A stretch of 64,000 nt of DNA, from NCBI RefSeq assembly GCF_012641395.1, contig NZ_JABAIH010000003.1:62001-126000 (forward strand). Reading direction: 5' to 3'. Both the position numbers and the translations under genes were made by a program. The DNA comes from Rhizobium sp. P32RR-XVIII. Lineage in GTDB: Bacteria; Pseudomonadota; Alphaproteobacteria; Rhizobiales; Rhizobiaceae. Positions within the stretch are counted from its first letter, which is position 1. Every line of letters starts with the position of its first letter. Shown here piece after piece: positions 45,650 through 53,875 of this stretch. The notes beneath the pieces are model-generated. The model searched no databases. It was given only the letters and a program-made list of their open reading frames with translations, and was not told where the DNA came from.

Positions 45650-46641
45650 GCGAGGGCTCCCATATTCTGGGCCATTGTCAGGATAGCGCGGGTAATGACG
45701 CGCGGCGCAAGTTCGATCTTGTAGTGGTTGCCTCCAGAGGAGACGGCACCTTCCACGGCGAGCCGGCTCGCCTTCTCGACGCTTTGCGTGTCGAGAACCT
45801 TACCGATGAGCGCCTTTTCGACGGCACGTGCCCGCCAGGGTTTTGTCGCAACGCCCCCAAGCCCGACGCGAATATCACGTACCGTCTTACCGTCCGCCTC
45901 GAATTCAAGGCCGACTGCGGCGCTTGCCGCGGCGAACTCGTAGGACTGCCGGTCGCGGACTTTGAGATAGGTTGAGTTCCGAGCTGCAGTCGAGGCGGGA
46001 ATGGTGATGGCGGTGATGATCTCGCCGCGCTCAAGCGCCGTTTCCTTGTCCGGTGTATCGCCGGGTATGAGGAAGAAATCGTCGACAGCAACCTTGCGAC
46101 TACCCAACTCGACCACTGCGTCGAAAGCGACGAGCGCCACGGCGAGATCACCGGGATAGGAGGCAATACAGGCTTCGCTGGTGCCGAGAACCGCGTGGTT
46201 GCGGGTCACGCCGCCAATCGCCGAACAGCCGGAATCGGGATTTCGTTTGTTGCAGGCGGCAAAGACGCCTGGCTCGCGGAAATAGGAACAGCGGGTCCGC
46301 TGCAGAAGATTGCCGCCGATCGTCGCCATGTTGCGAAGCTGGGCGGATGCGGCAAGCGACAGCGACTCCGACACCGCTGGGAAAGCGTCGCGGATATCCT
46401 TGTGATCGGCCACGTCGCTCATCTTTGCAAGTGCGCCGATCGTGGCACCAGTGACATCGACCTTGATCATGTCGAGGCCGGCAAGATGCGTGATATCGAC
46501 GACCGTTTCGGGATTGGTCACACCGCATTTGGCGAGATCGAGCAGGGTCGTGCCGCCGGCAAGCAGCATGGCGCCGGCCTGTTGTGCTAAGCGGCCAGCC
46601 TCGTCGACAGACGTGGCGCGGAGATAAGAAAAATCGCGCAT
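45646..46641 (-). CDS. Aldehyde oxidoreductase FAD-binding subunit (PaoB-like)
   Basis: A 331-residue protein of the CO-dehydrogenase flavoprotein family. AMLLAGGTTLLDLAKCG is the FAD-binding start and AQLRNMATIGGNLLQRTRC the second FAD contact. The cysteines in TRCSYF, AACNKRNPDSGC match the extra [4Fe-4S] site known in PaoB and 4-hydroxybenzoyl-CoA reductase, which points to the periplasmic-type PaoABC or similar subgroup. It passes electrons between the molybdenum and iron-sulfur subunits. Its start touches the stop of the 2Fe-2S gene. Confidence 0.93.
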   Translation of the reverse strand: MRDFSYLRATSVDEAGRLAQQAGAMLLAGGTTLLDLAKCGVTNPETVVDITHLAGLDMIKVDVTGATIGALAKMSDVADHKDIRDAFPAVSESLSLAASAQLRNMATIGGNLLQRTRCSYFREPGVFAACNKRNPDSGCSAIGGVTRNHAVLGTSEACIASYPGDLAVALVAFDAVVELGSRKVAVDDFFLIPGDTPDKETALERGEIITAITIPASTAARNSTYLKVRDRQSYEFAAASAAVGLEFEADGKTVRDIRVGLGGVATKPWRARAVEKALIGKVLDTQSVEKASRLAVEGAVSSGGNHYKIELAPRVITRAILTMAQNMGALA

Positions 46642-47114
46642 CAGGCCATCTCCACCGCTTCGCGCACCGCCGCAACGATGCTGTTATAGGCCCCGCACCG
46701 ACAGAGATTGCCGGACATGTATTCGCGGATTTCCGCATCTGAACCCGCATGACCCTCGCGGATGCAGGCGACGGCGGACATGATCTGCCCGGGGGTGCAA
46801 TAGCCGCACTGGAAGGCGTCCTGTTCGATGAAGGCCGCCTGGACCGGATGCAGGTCACCGTTTTCGTCCGCAAGACCTTCGATCGTCGTGACCTCTCGGC
46901 CCTCGACCTGCGCAGCAAGCGTCAGGCAGGAAAGGACGCGCTTGCCATCGACATGACAGGTGCAGGCGCCGCACTGGCCCTGATCGCAGCCCTTCTTGGT
47001 GCCGGTCAGCCCAAGATGTTCACGCAGTGCATCGAGTAGCGTCACGCGAGGTTCCACGGCTAGCTCGTGAGACTTGCCGTTGATATCAAGCTTGAGATTG
47101 ATTGTCCGGGTCAT
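46641..47114 (-). CDS. Aldehyde oxidoreductase 2Fe-2S subunit (PaoA-like)
   Basis: A 157-residue protein with two [2Fe-2S] clusters: the plant-type one in GCDQGQCGACTCHVDG plus a later Cys, and the helical one in CGYCTPGQ and GNLCRCGAY. It has no Tat signal, unlike E. coli PaoA, so the complex may be cytoplasmic. The ATG at 47114 with AGGAG six bases upstream is chosen over the frame to 47156. First gene of the three-gene operon. Confidence 0.93.
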   Translation of the reverse strand: MTRTINLKLDINGKSHELAVEPRVTLLDALREHLGLTGTKKGCDQGQCGACTCHVDGKRVLSCLTLAAQVEGREVTTIEGLADENGDLHPVQAAFIEQDAFQCGYCTPGQIMSAVACIREGHAGSDAEIREYMSGNLCRCGAYNSIVAAVREAVEMA

Positions 47115-47306
47115 GGTATTCTCCTGGCTCACCGGAGGGGATTGCATTGTCATCAAAAATTGCCGCTCTTGAGTGCGGAGCTCCTGCGAAAGCTAAGACT
47201 GGCCCCACATGCTGCGGCGTTCGTGTTCACCTATGGCGCCTTGTGCAATCGAGACATGACATTTCGCCTCTTTCTGCGATAACAAGTGCAAGGCACTCCA
47301 GTTAAG

Positions 47307-47320
47307 CGGAGGCGCCTCCG
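47307..47320. promoter_or_regulatory. Perfect palindrome, candidate TetR operator
   Basis: CGGAGGCGCCTCCG is a perfect 14-bp palindrome in the divergent region (47115-47374) between the oxidoreductase operon and the TetR gene. A divergent TetR regulator commonly binds such a site to repress both itself and its neighbour; this is inference. Confidence 0.5.
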
Positions 47321-47374
47321 AATAAACTAGCGGCATGCGCGGCAGCGTCAAGCCCTTATCTGCAGGAGAGGCTT

Positions 47375-47974
47375 TTGGGTGGAAAGGAAGCGGGCGAAGA
47401 CGACGCAAAGCCCGAAAGGCGTATGCGAGCCGATGCGCTGCGCAACCGCGACAAGCTGATCGCCGTTGCAGCCGTCGTCTTCGCCGATCACGGCGTCGAA
47501 GGTTCGCTGGAGGAGATTGCCCGGCGCGCCGGCGTTGGCATCGGTACGCTTTACCGGCATTTTCCCACCCGCGAGCATCTGGTTGAGGCCGTCTATCGGC
47601 GGGAGCTCGAGAATCTCGCGACAGCGGCAAGCGAACTTCTTGCCGAGCATCCTGCTGACGTTGCGCTCGAAGAATGGATGAACCGCTTCGTCAGCTACAT
47701 TGCCGCAAAGCGTGGCATGGCGCAAAGCCTGCGTGTTCTGCTCAATTCCAACTCGGAGCTTTTCGCCGAAAGCGCCGGGCTCATCTCCGGCGCGTTTCGG
47801 CAGCTGGTCGACAGCGCCGCCGCCAAGGGGTTGATCCGCGGCGATGTCGACAGCACCGATCTGCTCCACGCACTCTCCAGCATCTACTCCATTCCCGACT
47901 CCCCGGAATGGCGGGAACGTTCCCGCCGCCTTGTTCGCCTGCTGATGGATGGACTTCGACGGGGTGTAGAGTAA
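47375..47974 (+). CDS. TetR family transcriptional regulator
   Basis: A 199-residue regulator. The N-terminal helix-turn-helix is clear: LIAVAAVVFADHGVEGSLEEI, then RRAGVGIGTLYRHFPTREHL (about residues 28-70). The rest is an all-helical ligand-binding domain. The TTG at 47375 is supported by AGGAG six bases upstream. It is divergent from the molybdenum oxidoreductase operon and most likely represses it, with the palindrome at 47307-47320 as candidate operator. Confidence 0.9.
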   Translation: MGGKEAGEDDAKPERRMRADALRNRDKLIAVAAVVFADHGVEGSLEEIARRAGVGIGTLYRHFPTREHLVEAVYRRELENLATAASELLAEHPADVALEEWMNRFVSYIAAKRGMAQSLRVLLNSNSELFAESAGLISGAFRQLVDSAAAKGLIRGDVDSTDLLHALSSIYSIPDSPEWRERSRRLVRLLMDGLRRGVE

Positions 47975-48279
47975 GATCAACGGCACCTACCGAATCCGAT
48001 TCGGACCGGTTTGGAGTCGCCGCGGCACTCCGCTAATGCGCTGATATGGTTAATCTTCGCGGCATTACGGAAGAAAACCCGCCATTAGGTTCCGCAGCTC
48101 ATACTCAGGCTCCAGGCACTCCTTAAACTGGCAATGACGCCAAGAATGCCGTCGGGCGCCTCTCAACGAAAAGCGTTAACTCCTTGTTAACCCTAATTGC
48201 CTTGCAAGAAAATGAGAATCGGCGTCTAAATGCGCTTTCATAGCCCGCGCGCTGTTTAAATCGCATTTTCGAGATTTCC
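47975..48279. other. Region upstream of repA
   Basis: About 305 bases that should carry the repABC promoter. GTTAAC occurs twice (48174-48197 area), and the stretch just before repA is AT-rich. A parS-like GTTTAC/GTAAAC palindrome is not present here. Confidence 0.4.
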
Positions 48280-49494
48280 ATGAATATGGCAACCACAATT
48301 GATAAAGCAATTTCTGACGTCGATCAGCTGATCATCGGCCAGGCTCAGGAACTGTCAGACAAGCTGAAGCAGCATCGATTGGAAATGTTTCCGCCCCGGG
48401 CCATGAAGGGACTGCGCGAATTTCAGCTTGCGGAGGCTGCCCGCTTCCTCGGCGTCACGAGCGGCTATCTCCGCAACCTCTCCCTCGAAAGCAAGGGTCC
48501 CCTCCCCCAGGTGACGCCATCCGGCCGCAGGTCCTACACTGCCGCGCAGATGGACGAGATGCGGTTGTTCCTGGATCAGAACGCCCGGGGCAGCACCCGC
48601 TACGTTCCCCACCGCAAGGGCAACGAACATCTGCAGGTCATTGCCGTGGTGAACTTCAAAGGCGGCAGCGGCAAGACCACCAGTGCGGCCCACCTCGCCC
48701 AGCATCTGGCGCTCACCGGCCATCGGGTTCTTGCGGTCGACCTCGACCCGCAAGCCTCGCTTTCGGCAATCCATGGCTTCCAGCCGGAATTCGATGTCGA
48801 CGAGAACGAGACGCTTTATGCAGCAATCCGTTACGACGACCAGCGGCGGCCGCTGAAGGAAATCATCCGCAAGACCAATTTCCCCAATCTCGACCTCGTA
48901 CCCGGCAATCTCGAACTGATGGAGTTCGAGCACGATACGCCGCGCGTTCTTGCCCAGGGTAAGACCAGCGATTACGGCCGGATCTTCTTTGCCCGCCTGG
49001 ATGAGGCGTTGTCCTCGGTCGCCGACGACTATGATGTCGTCGTCATCGACTGCCCTCCCCAGCTCGGCTTCCTGACGATGAGCGCAATCTGCGGCGCGAC
49101 CGCGGTGCTCATCACCGTGCATCCGCAGATGCTCGACGTGATGTCGATGTGCCAGTTCCTGCAAATGTTGGGCGAAGTGCTGAACACGCTGAAGGGCGCC
49201 GGCGGCAACATGAATCTCGACTGGCTTCGTTATCTCGTGACCCGCTACGACCCGCAGGATGGCCCGCAGACCCAGATGGTCGCCTTCATGCGCTCCATGT
49301 TCCGCAATCACGTGCTCACCAATCCCATGCTTCGCAGCGTGGCGATTTCGGATGCGGCGATGACGAACCAGACCCTGTATGAGGTGGAGCGCAACCAGTT
49401 TACCCGTGCCACCTATGACCGCGCGATGGAGGCCATGAGTGCGGTGAATGGCGAGGTTGCCGAGCTCATTCACAAGGCATGGGGACGCAAATGA
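48280..49494 (+). CDS. repA: RepA partition ATPase of the repABC replicon
   Basis: A 404-residue ParA-type ATPase. An N-terminal DNA-binding region (FQLAEAARFLGVTSGYLRNL) is followed by the deviant Walker A FKGGSGKTT at 126-134, Walker A' VDLDPQAS and Walker B VVVIDCPPQLG. With RepB it partitions the replicon and autorepresses the operon. The ATG at 48280 or 48286 could both be the start. It is first in the repABC operon and 51 bases before repB. Confidence 0.96.
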   Translation: MNMATTIDKAISDVDQLIIGQAQELSDKLKQHRLEMFPPRAMKGLREFQLAEAARFLGVTSGYLRNLSLESKGPLPQVTPSGRRSYTAAQMDEMRLFLDQNARGSTRYVPHRKGNEHLQVIAVVNFKGGSGKTTSAAHLAQHLALTGHRVLAVDLDPQASLSAIHGFQPEFDVDENETLYAAIRYDDQRRPLKEIIRKTNFPNLDLVPGNLELMEFEHDTPRVLAQGKTSDYGRIFFARLDEALSSVADDYDVVVIDCPPQLGFLTMSAICGATAVLITVHPQMLDVMSMCQFLQMLGEVLNTLKGAGGNMNLDWLRYLVTRYDPQDGPQTQMVAFMRSMFRNHVLTNPMLRSVAISDAAMTNQTLYEVERNQFTRATYDRAMEAMSAVNGEVAELIHKAWGRK

Positions 49495-49504
49495 ACTATC
49501 CCCG

Positions 49505-49520
49505 ATTTACCGCGGTAAAC
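49505..49520. other. parS-like site between repA and repB
   Basis: ATTTACCGCGGTAAAC, matching the repABC parS pattern GTTNNCNGCNGNNAAC at all but the first base. It lies between the repA stop and the repB ribosome-binding site. Confidence 0.75.
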
Positions 49521-49545
49521 CGCTTGACCGTCCGGAGGAAACCAA

Positions 49546-50592
49546 ATGGCACGTAAGAATATTCTCTCGGGCCTCATGGACGATTCCAAGACGTTTACGG
49601 CCGTAAACCACGAGCCCAGCAGCGACGCGGAGAGGCAGCAGATCACCTACAAGGGAATCGGCGCGCTGGGAGCCGTTACCCGCAGTATCGACGCCCTCGC
49701 CGCGAGAGCCGATGCCGCACGCGACATCGAAGACAAGCTCGCGCACGGCGAAACGGTCATCGATCTCGACACGGCGCTCATCGAAGATTCCTTCGTCAGC
49801 GATCGCCTCGCGCATAACGACGAACAGTTTCGCGAACTGGTGGAAGCCATACGCCTGCGTGGCCAGGATTCGCCGATTCTTGTCCGACCTCATCCTGAGA
49901 AGGATGGGAAATATCAGATCGCATTCGGCCATCGCCGCGCACGCGCCGCAAAGGAACTGGGCCGGCCGGTTCGCGCCGTCGTCAAGAAGCTGGCCGACCG
50001 CGACCACGTCATTGCTCAGGGCCAGGAGAACTCCGCGCGCGCGGACCTCTCGTTTATCGAGCGCACGATGTTTGCAGACAAACTCGACACGCTCGGTTTC
50101 GATCGGGAAACCATTATGGCGGCGCTCAGCGCCGATAAGACCACGGTCTCCAAGATGCTCTCGGTTACGCGACGCATTCCGACCGAGGTTCTTTCGGCAA
50201 TCGGCGCAGCCCGTGCAACCGGCCGCGACCGCTGGCACGATCTTTCGGTGAAGTTCGAAGAGGAAAACGCTCCGGAGCGAGCAAGGCTGTTTGTCGAAAC
50301 GCCGGAATTCGAGGCCGCAGAACCGGACGCACGCTTCGACATGCTTGTTGCCTTTCTCAGCAGGACGCCGTCGTCGCCCGCACAAAGCGCAACACCAGCC
50401 TCTGCCATCAGCCAATGGCACCGCAAGGACGGCTCCGTAAAGGCGAAGATCAAGGACGACGGAAAGCAGTTCACTATCGCGCTCAAGGCGAGGGAGGCAT
50501 CGGCCTTCGGCGCCTACATCGCGGACAATCTGGATCGTCTCTACGAGGCGTTCGAGATGAGCAAAAATTCACGACAGAACGGAGATCAATAG
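49546..50592 (+). CDS. repB: RepB centromere-binding partition protein
   Basis: A 348-residue ParB-type protein. The conserved ParB/Spo0J box lies in the middle (about 85-150: QFRELVEAIRLRGQDSPILV, then YQIAFGHRRARAAKELG) and a helix-turn-helix region follows (TIMAALSADKTTVSKML). It binds the parS-type palindromes and RepA. GGAGGAAA precedes the ATG. The second parS-like palindrome is inside its codons near the N-terminus. Confidence 0.96.
   Translation: MARKNILSGLMDDSKTFTAVNHEPSSDAERQQITYKGIGALGAVTRSIDALAARADAARDIEDKLAHGETVIDLDTALIEDSFVSDRLAHNDEQFRELVEAIRLRGQDSPILVRPHPEKDGKYQIAFGHRRARAAKELGRPVRAVVKKLADRDHVIAQGQENSARADLSFIERTMFADKLDTLGFDRETIMAALSADKTTVSKMLSVTRRIPTEVLSAIGAARATGRDRWHDLSVKFEEENAPERARLFVETPEFEAAEPDARFDMLVAFLSRTPSSPAQSATPASAISQWHRKDGSVKAKIKDDGKQFTIALKAREASAFGAYIADNLDRLYEAFEMSKNSRQNGDQ
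49593..49608. other. parS-like site inside repB
   Basis: GTTTACGGCCGTAAAC is a perfect 16-bp palindrome matching GTTNNCNGCNGNNAAC. It lies within the repB coding sequence, at codons 17-21. Confidence 0.8.
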
Positions 50593-50593
50593 C

Positions 50594-50648
50594 AAAAGAA
50601 AAGGCCCCCGAAACGTTGCCGCCGCGGAAGCCCTCTCTGATCTAGACA
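50594..50648 (-). ncRNA. ctRNA, antisense regulator of repC (incA/inc-alpha type)
   Basis: In repABC replicons a small antisense RNA from the repB-repC gap limits RepC synthesis. Here the minus strand has TTGACT, a 17-base spacer and GATTCT, then a GC-rich stem whose arms GGCTTCCG and CGGGGGCC pair (with G-U pairs), followed by TTTTCTTTT. The predicted transcript is about 55 bases. Position, promoter and terminator all fit. The start point was estimated, not measured. Confidence 0.78.
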
Positions 50649-50653
50649 CCCAG

Positions 50654-50682
50654 AGAATCACATTTCCGCACAACATAGTCAA
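50654..50682 (-). promoter_or_regulatory. Promoter of the ctRNA
   Basis: Minus-strand TTGACT (50677-50682) and GATTCT (50654-50659) with 17 bases between, just upstream of the predicted antisense RNA. Confidence 0.65.
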
Positions 50683-50742
50683 GAGTCTCCGGCACCTATT
50701 TTCGGTGAGCTGATACCTTTTGCCTTGAAGAAGGCGAAGAAA

Positions 50743-52068
50743 ATGGAAAGCGGAAGTGTGACGACGCCCTTTGGGCGGCGGCCGATGACACTTGGCATGC
50801 TCACAAGCCAGGTGACAAGCCGGGACGTCGGGGCAGGTGCCTCGGTCGACAAGTGGAAAATCTATCGCGCCCTGTGCGAAGCAAAGCCTCTGCTCGAAAT
50901 CTCGGACAGAGCTCTGACCGTTTTGAACGCGCTGCTCAGCTTCTATCCGAAGAGCGAGCTTTCAGCGGATAACAGCCTTGTCGTATTTCCTTCCAATGCG
51001 CAGCTGTCCCTCCGCTGCCACGGAATGGCCGAGCAGACGATCCGCCGGCATATGGCCGCACTCGTCGTCGCCGGCCTCATCATCCGCAAGGACAGCCCCA
51101 ACGGAAAGCGTTACGCACGCAAGAACCGCCAGGGCGAAATCAATGACGCCTACGGTTTCTCGCTAGCGCCGCTGTTGGCCCGCGCAACGGAAATCGAGCA
51201 GCTTGCCGCAAAGGTCGCCGCCGATCGCCTTTATATGCAGACTCTCAAGGAACGCCTCACGCTCTGCCGCCGCGACATCTCCAAACTCATCAACGCTGCA
51301 CTCATCGAGGAGCTTCCCGGTGAATGGCTGGGCGCTCAGCAGCGCTTCCATCAGATCCTCGACCAATTGCCAAGGGTCGCATCTACCCGTTTGATCGCGT
51401 CGGCCTTGGCCACGTTGGAGACTCTCCGCGAGGAAATCATCAAGCAGCTGGAAATACTCATTAAAGCTCAAAATTCGAGCGGCAATGACTCACAAAATGA
51501 GCGGCACATACAGATAACAGAATCTGAATCTCCTTTTGATTCTGAAGCCGCGAGTGAAGTACTGGTGTCCGAGTTTACGGCGGTAAACCGCTCGTCCGCC
51601 GTCGCGTTCGATGACCGAATGCCCATCCCAACCGGGACCACCGAAACCCCCATCCCAAGAGCGGATGCTCCTGCAGCAATCCATCCGCTTCCTCTATCGC
51701 TCGTTCTCCAAGCATGCCCCGAGGTGCGCAGTTACGGCCCGGCAGGCACGATCAAGACGTGGCAAGATCTCATTGCGGCCGGAACAATGGTGAGTTCAAT
51801 GCTGCAGATCAGTCCATCAGCCTACAAGGACGCCTGCCGTGTCATGGGTCCGCAGAACGCAGCGACTGTGCTCGCATGCATCTTCGAGAGGGCAGGGGAG
51901 ATCAATTCTGCAGGCGGTTATCTACGGTATCTCACAAAGCGAGCACAAGGTGGAGAGTTTGCGATAAAGCCAATGTTGATGGCTTTGGCCCGTGCAAAGG
52001 AAACACGTCACCGCCCGGCCGCTCCGTCGTCAAAATCCGGTAGCTCTACCTCGGCTTATGGTGATTGA
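50743..52068 (+). CDS. repC: RepC replication initiator
   Basis: A 441-residue RepC. It begins MESGSVTTPFGRRPMTLGML, the family start, and has the winged-helix DNA-binding region (RCHGMAEQTIRRHMAALVVA) in the N-terminal part. RepC is the initiator and in studied replicons the origin lies inside repC. The AT-rich section near 51450-51555 and the third parS-like palindrome lie in the coding sequence. The ATG at 50743 is preferred; the frame extends to 50725. It is controlled by the antisense RNA. Confidence 0.95.
   Translation: MESGSVTTPFGRRPMTLGMLTSQVTSRDVGAGASVDKWKIYRALCEAKPLLEISDRALTVLNALLSFYPKSELSADNSLVVFPSNAQLSLRCHGMAEQTIRRHMAALVVAGLIIRKDSPNGKRYARKNRQGEINDAYGFSLAPLLARATEIEQLAAKVAADRLYMQTLKERLTLCRRDISKLINAALIEELPGEWLGAQQRFHQILDQLPRVASTRLIASALATLETLREEIIKQLEILIKAQNSSGNDSQNERHIQITESESPFDSEAASEVLVSEFTAVNRSSAVAFDDRMPIPTGTTETPIPRADAPAAIHPLPLSLVLQACPEVRSYGPAGTIKTWQDLIAAGTMVSSMLQISPSAYKDACRVMGPQNAATVLACIFERAGEINSAGGYLRYLTKRAQGGEFAIKPMLMALARAKETRHRPAAPSSKSGSSTSAYGD
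51450..51555. other. Candidate replication origin region within repC
   Basis: This part of repC is clearly AT-rich compared with the rest of the gene. In studied repABC plasmids the origin lies in an AT-rich stretch inside repC. No origin-specific repeats were identified here, so this is position-based inference. Confidence 0.4.
51573..51588. other. parS-like site inside repC
   Basis: GTTTACGGCGGTAAAC has both arms of the parS pattern GTTNNCNGCNGNNAAC; the centre is GGCG rather than fully palindromic. It lies in the repC coding sequence, just after the AT-rich section. Confidence 0.65.
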
Positions 52069-52524
52069 AATGAAAGTGCAGATAATTTCCGTTATCTGGA
52101 GAAGAACGAGCAATAACAGGCCATTAAAAATTCGACAGGCAGATCTCTACGCTCTCGCCATGTGTCCTGCGGTGCCGCTAGACAGGGGATATGAGGGTCG
52201 GTGTAACGGACAGACGGGTGGGGGATACCATAGCCTCTAAACCCGATAACCGCGGAAACCTCGCGCTACGAGGTGCGTGTCGCGCGATGAGGGGAGAGGC
52301 TCGGTCGCACTGTCTTTTGGTCGAGCAGCGCAAACAAGAGGCAATACCTTCTTTCGGGGAAGCCGGATCATCAAACAGCTATATAACGGCAAGCGCTGTT
52401 TTCTGCGAAAATGACCATTCTTGTCTGAAGATGGGCGCAAGCGCACGGGGTTATCCAATCAAGTCGTATCGCTCCGAACGATCTGGGTTCGTCATGCGTT
52501 ATCTTCGGCAAAGGAGGAAGAGCC
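52069..52524. other. Gene-free stretch downstream of repC
   Basis: About 456 bases. No terminator, gene or repeat was recognised. Frames across it lack ribosome-binding sites. Confidence 0.4.
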
Positions 52525-52710
52525 ATGAAGAACATGAACAACAGACAGGTCCACGTTCCTGGTCCCCACGACCACGATGTTGCCGATCACTGCAAGAAGC
52601 TGGGCGTGGACCCTGCGGAGGAGCGCAAGCTGCTCAGGCTCCTTGGGAAACATGCGCCGCTTCACGAGATCCGGGCGAATGCTCCGCCGAAGCAACCACG
52701 GTTCCGCTAA
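52525..52710 (+). CDS. Hypothetical small protein, 61 residues
   Basis: A charged, soluble product starting MKNMNNRQVHVPGPHDHDVA with several histidines and a basic C-terminus. The strong AAAGGAGGA ribosome-binding site six bases before the ATG is the main support. No family was recognised. It lies between repC and the convergent queuosine genes. Confidence 0.6.
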   Translation: MKNMNNRQVHVPGPHDHDVADHCKKLGVDPAEERKLLRLLGKHAPLHEIRANAPPKQPRFR

Positions 52711-52781
52711 GCGAAGTAGCCCCGAGCGTATCGGCACCCTCCATCGGTCCCGGACGCAGACACGGCCGGGACACTCGATTG

Positions 52782-53519
52782 TCAGACGCCTCGCTTGTTG
52801 CCCCACAACAGGACGTGCAGTTGCGGCAAGACGCGAGCTTCGAACCAGCGATCTTCCGTCACCTTGTTCACAAGCCAGAGCATCCGGTCCATGATGCCGT
52901 CGATATCGACCACTGCATCGTCGTTGTCGGGCGGCGGAGGCGTGTGGTTGCCAGGTTGAAGGTAGACTGGAAGGCTGGGGTATCGTGCGGCGGCAGACCG
53001 CGCATAGAGGTAGTCGCGCTCGTCAAAGACCACGACCTTCAAGGCGATCTGCGGCTTCGCTCCAGCTGCCCGCAAACAGTGATCGAAAGCACGCCAGTCC
53101 GTGTCCATCCCACTTGAGGGTGGCTTCGGGCTCAGCACCAGGACATCAAGATCGGCAAACCAGTCCTTCGCGATACTGCCTTGCGTCTCCAGTGCGAACC
53201 GATAGTTCTCCTGATGGCCGCGTGCGATCAGCGGTCCTAGCGGCTGGATCGCCGGGTTGCCGCCCGACAACGACACCGTCAGCGGGCGATTACCAGAAAG
53301 CCGCGAAACCTCCCGCCAGATGTCGTCAACCGACATCGGAAGCCATTGATCGCGATACTCGCTATCGACGGCGTGCAGCGTGTCGCACCACGAACAGCGG
53401 TAATCGCAGCCGCCGGTCCTGACGAACACGGTCGGAAGGCCGATCAGGATGCCTTCTCCCTGGATCGTCGGCCCGAAGATTTCGCTGACGCGGATCTGCG
53501 TCTCGCGAGACTCGTTCAT
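52782..53519 (-). CDS. queE: 7-carboxy-7-deazaguanine synthase (radical SAM)
   Basis: A 245-residue radical-SAM enzyme that converts 6-carboxytetrahydropterin to 7-carboxy-7-deazaguanine. The start [20 protein letters not shown] is typical of QueE, and CDYRCSWC gives the iron-sulfur motif CxxxCxxC. GGCGGAG precedes the ATG. Its start codon overlaps the queD stop (ATGA), so the genes are translated together. The frame runs further upstream through queD and is not used. Confidence 0.93.
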   Translation of the reverse strand: MNESRETQIRVSEIFGPTIQGEGILIGLPTVFVRTGGCDYRCSWCDTLHAVDSEYRDQWLPMSVDDIWREVSRLSGNRPLTVSLSGGNPAIQPLGPLIARGHQENYRFALETQGSIAKDWFADLDVLVLSPKPPSSGMDTDWRAFDHCLRAAGAKPQIALKVVVFDERDYLYARSAAARYPSLPVYLQPGNHTPPPPDNDDAVVDIDGIMDRMLWLVNKVTEDRWFEARVLPQLHVLLWGNKRGV

Positions 53520-53875
53520 GGCCGGTACTCCGCCCAGGTCTTTGGCGTTTCGCTGACCCGCACGGCCGAGGTTTCCGGCAGGCGCGCCCTGCACCAGTCG
53601 TAGAAGTGCTTCGCGAGATATTCGGAGGTCACGCGATCATGACCGAAGACCTCGTTGAGATGCCGATGATCGAACCGCTCGTCGATATAGTGCTTCAGGG
53701 GGGCAAGCTCGTGATAATCGCGAACGAAGCCGTTTTCGTCGAGTTCGGCGGCCGCAAGCTCCACGACGACGATATAATTGTGGCCGTGAAGGCGCGCGCA
53801 CTGGTGCTCGGCGGGGAGGCCAGTCAGCTGATGCGAGGCCGAGAAATGAAACTCCTTGGTGATACGGAACATCAT
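53516..53875 (-). CDS. queD: 6-carboxytetrahydropterin synthase
   Basis: A 119-residue enzyme of the pterin-synthase fold. It makes 6-carboxytetrahydropterin from dihydroneopterin triphosphate. The zinc and catalytic residues are visible: HFSASHQL, then [11 protein letters not shown] with the catalytic cysteine, and FDHRHLNE. Its start overlaps the queC stop codon. Middle gene of the queuosine precursor operon. Confidence 0.93.
   Translation of the reverse strand: MMFRITKEFHFSASHQLTGLPAEHQCARLHGHNYIVVVELAAAELDENGFVRDYHELAPLKHYIDERFDHRHLNEVFGHDRVTSEYLAKHFYDWCRARLPETSAVRVSETPKTWAEYRP

Noticed and set aside
43337..45724. Long rightward open frame of 795 codons
   Set aside because: It is antisense to the molybdenum-binding subunit gene, which has clear family motifs; the long antisense frame is a GC-bias effect.
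48355..49473. Leftward open frame of 372 codons opposite repA
   Set aside because: Antisense shadow of repA.
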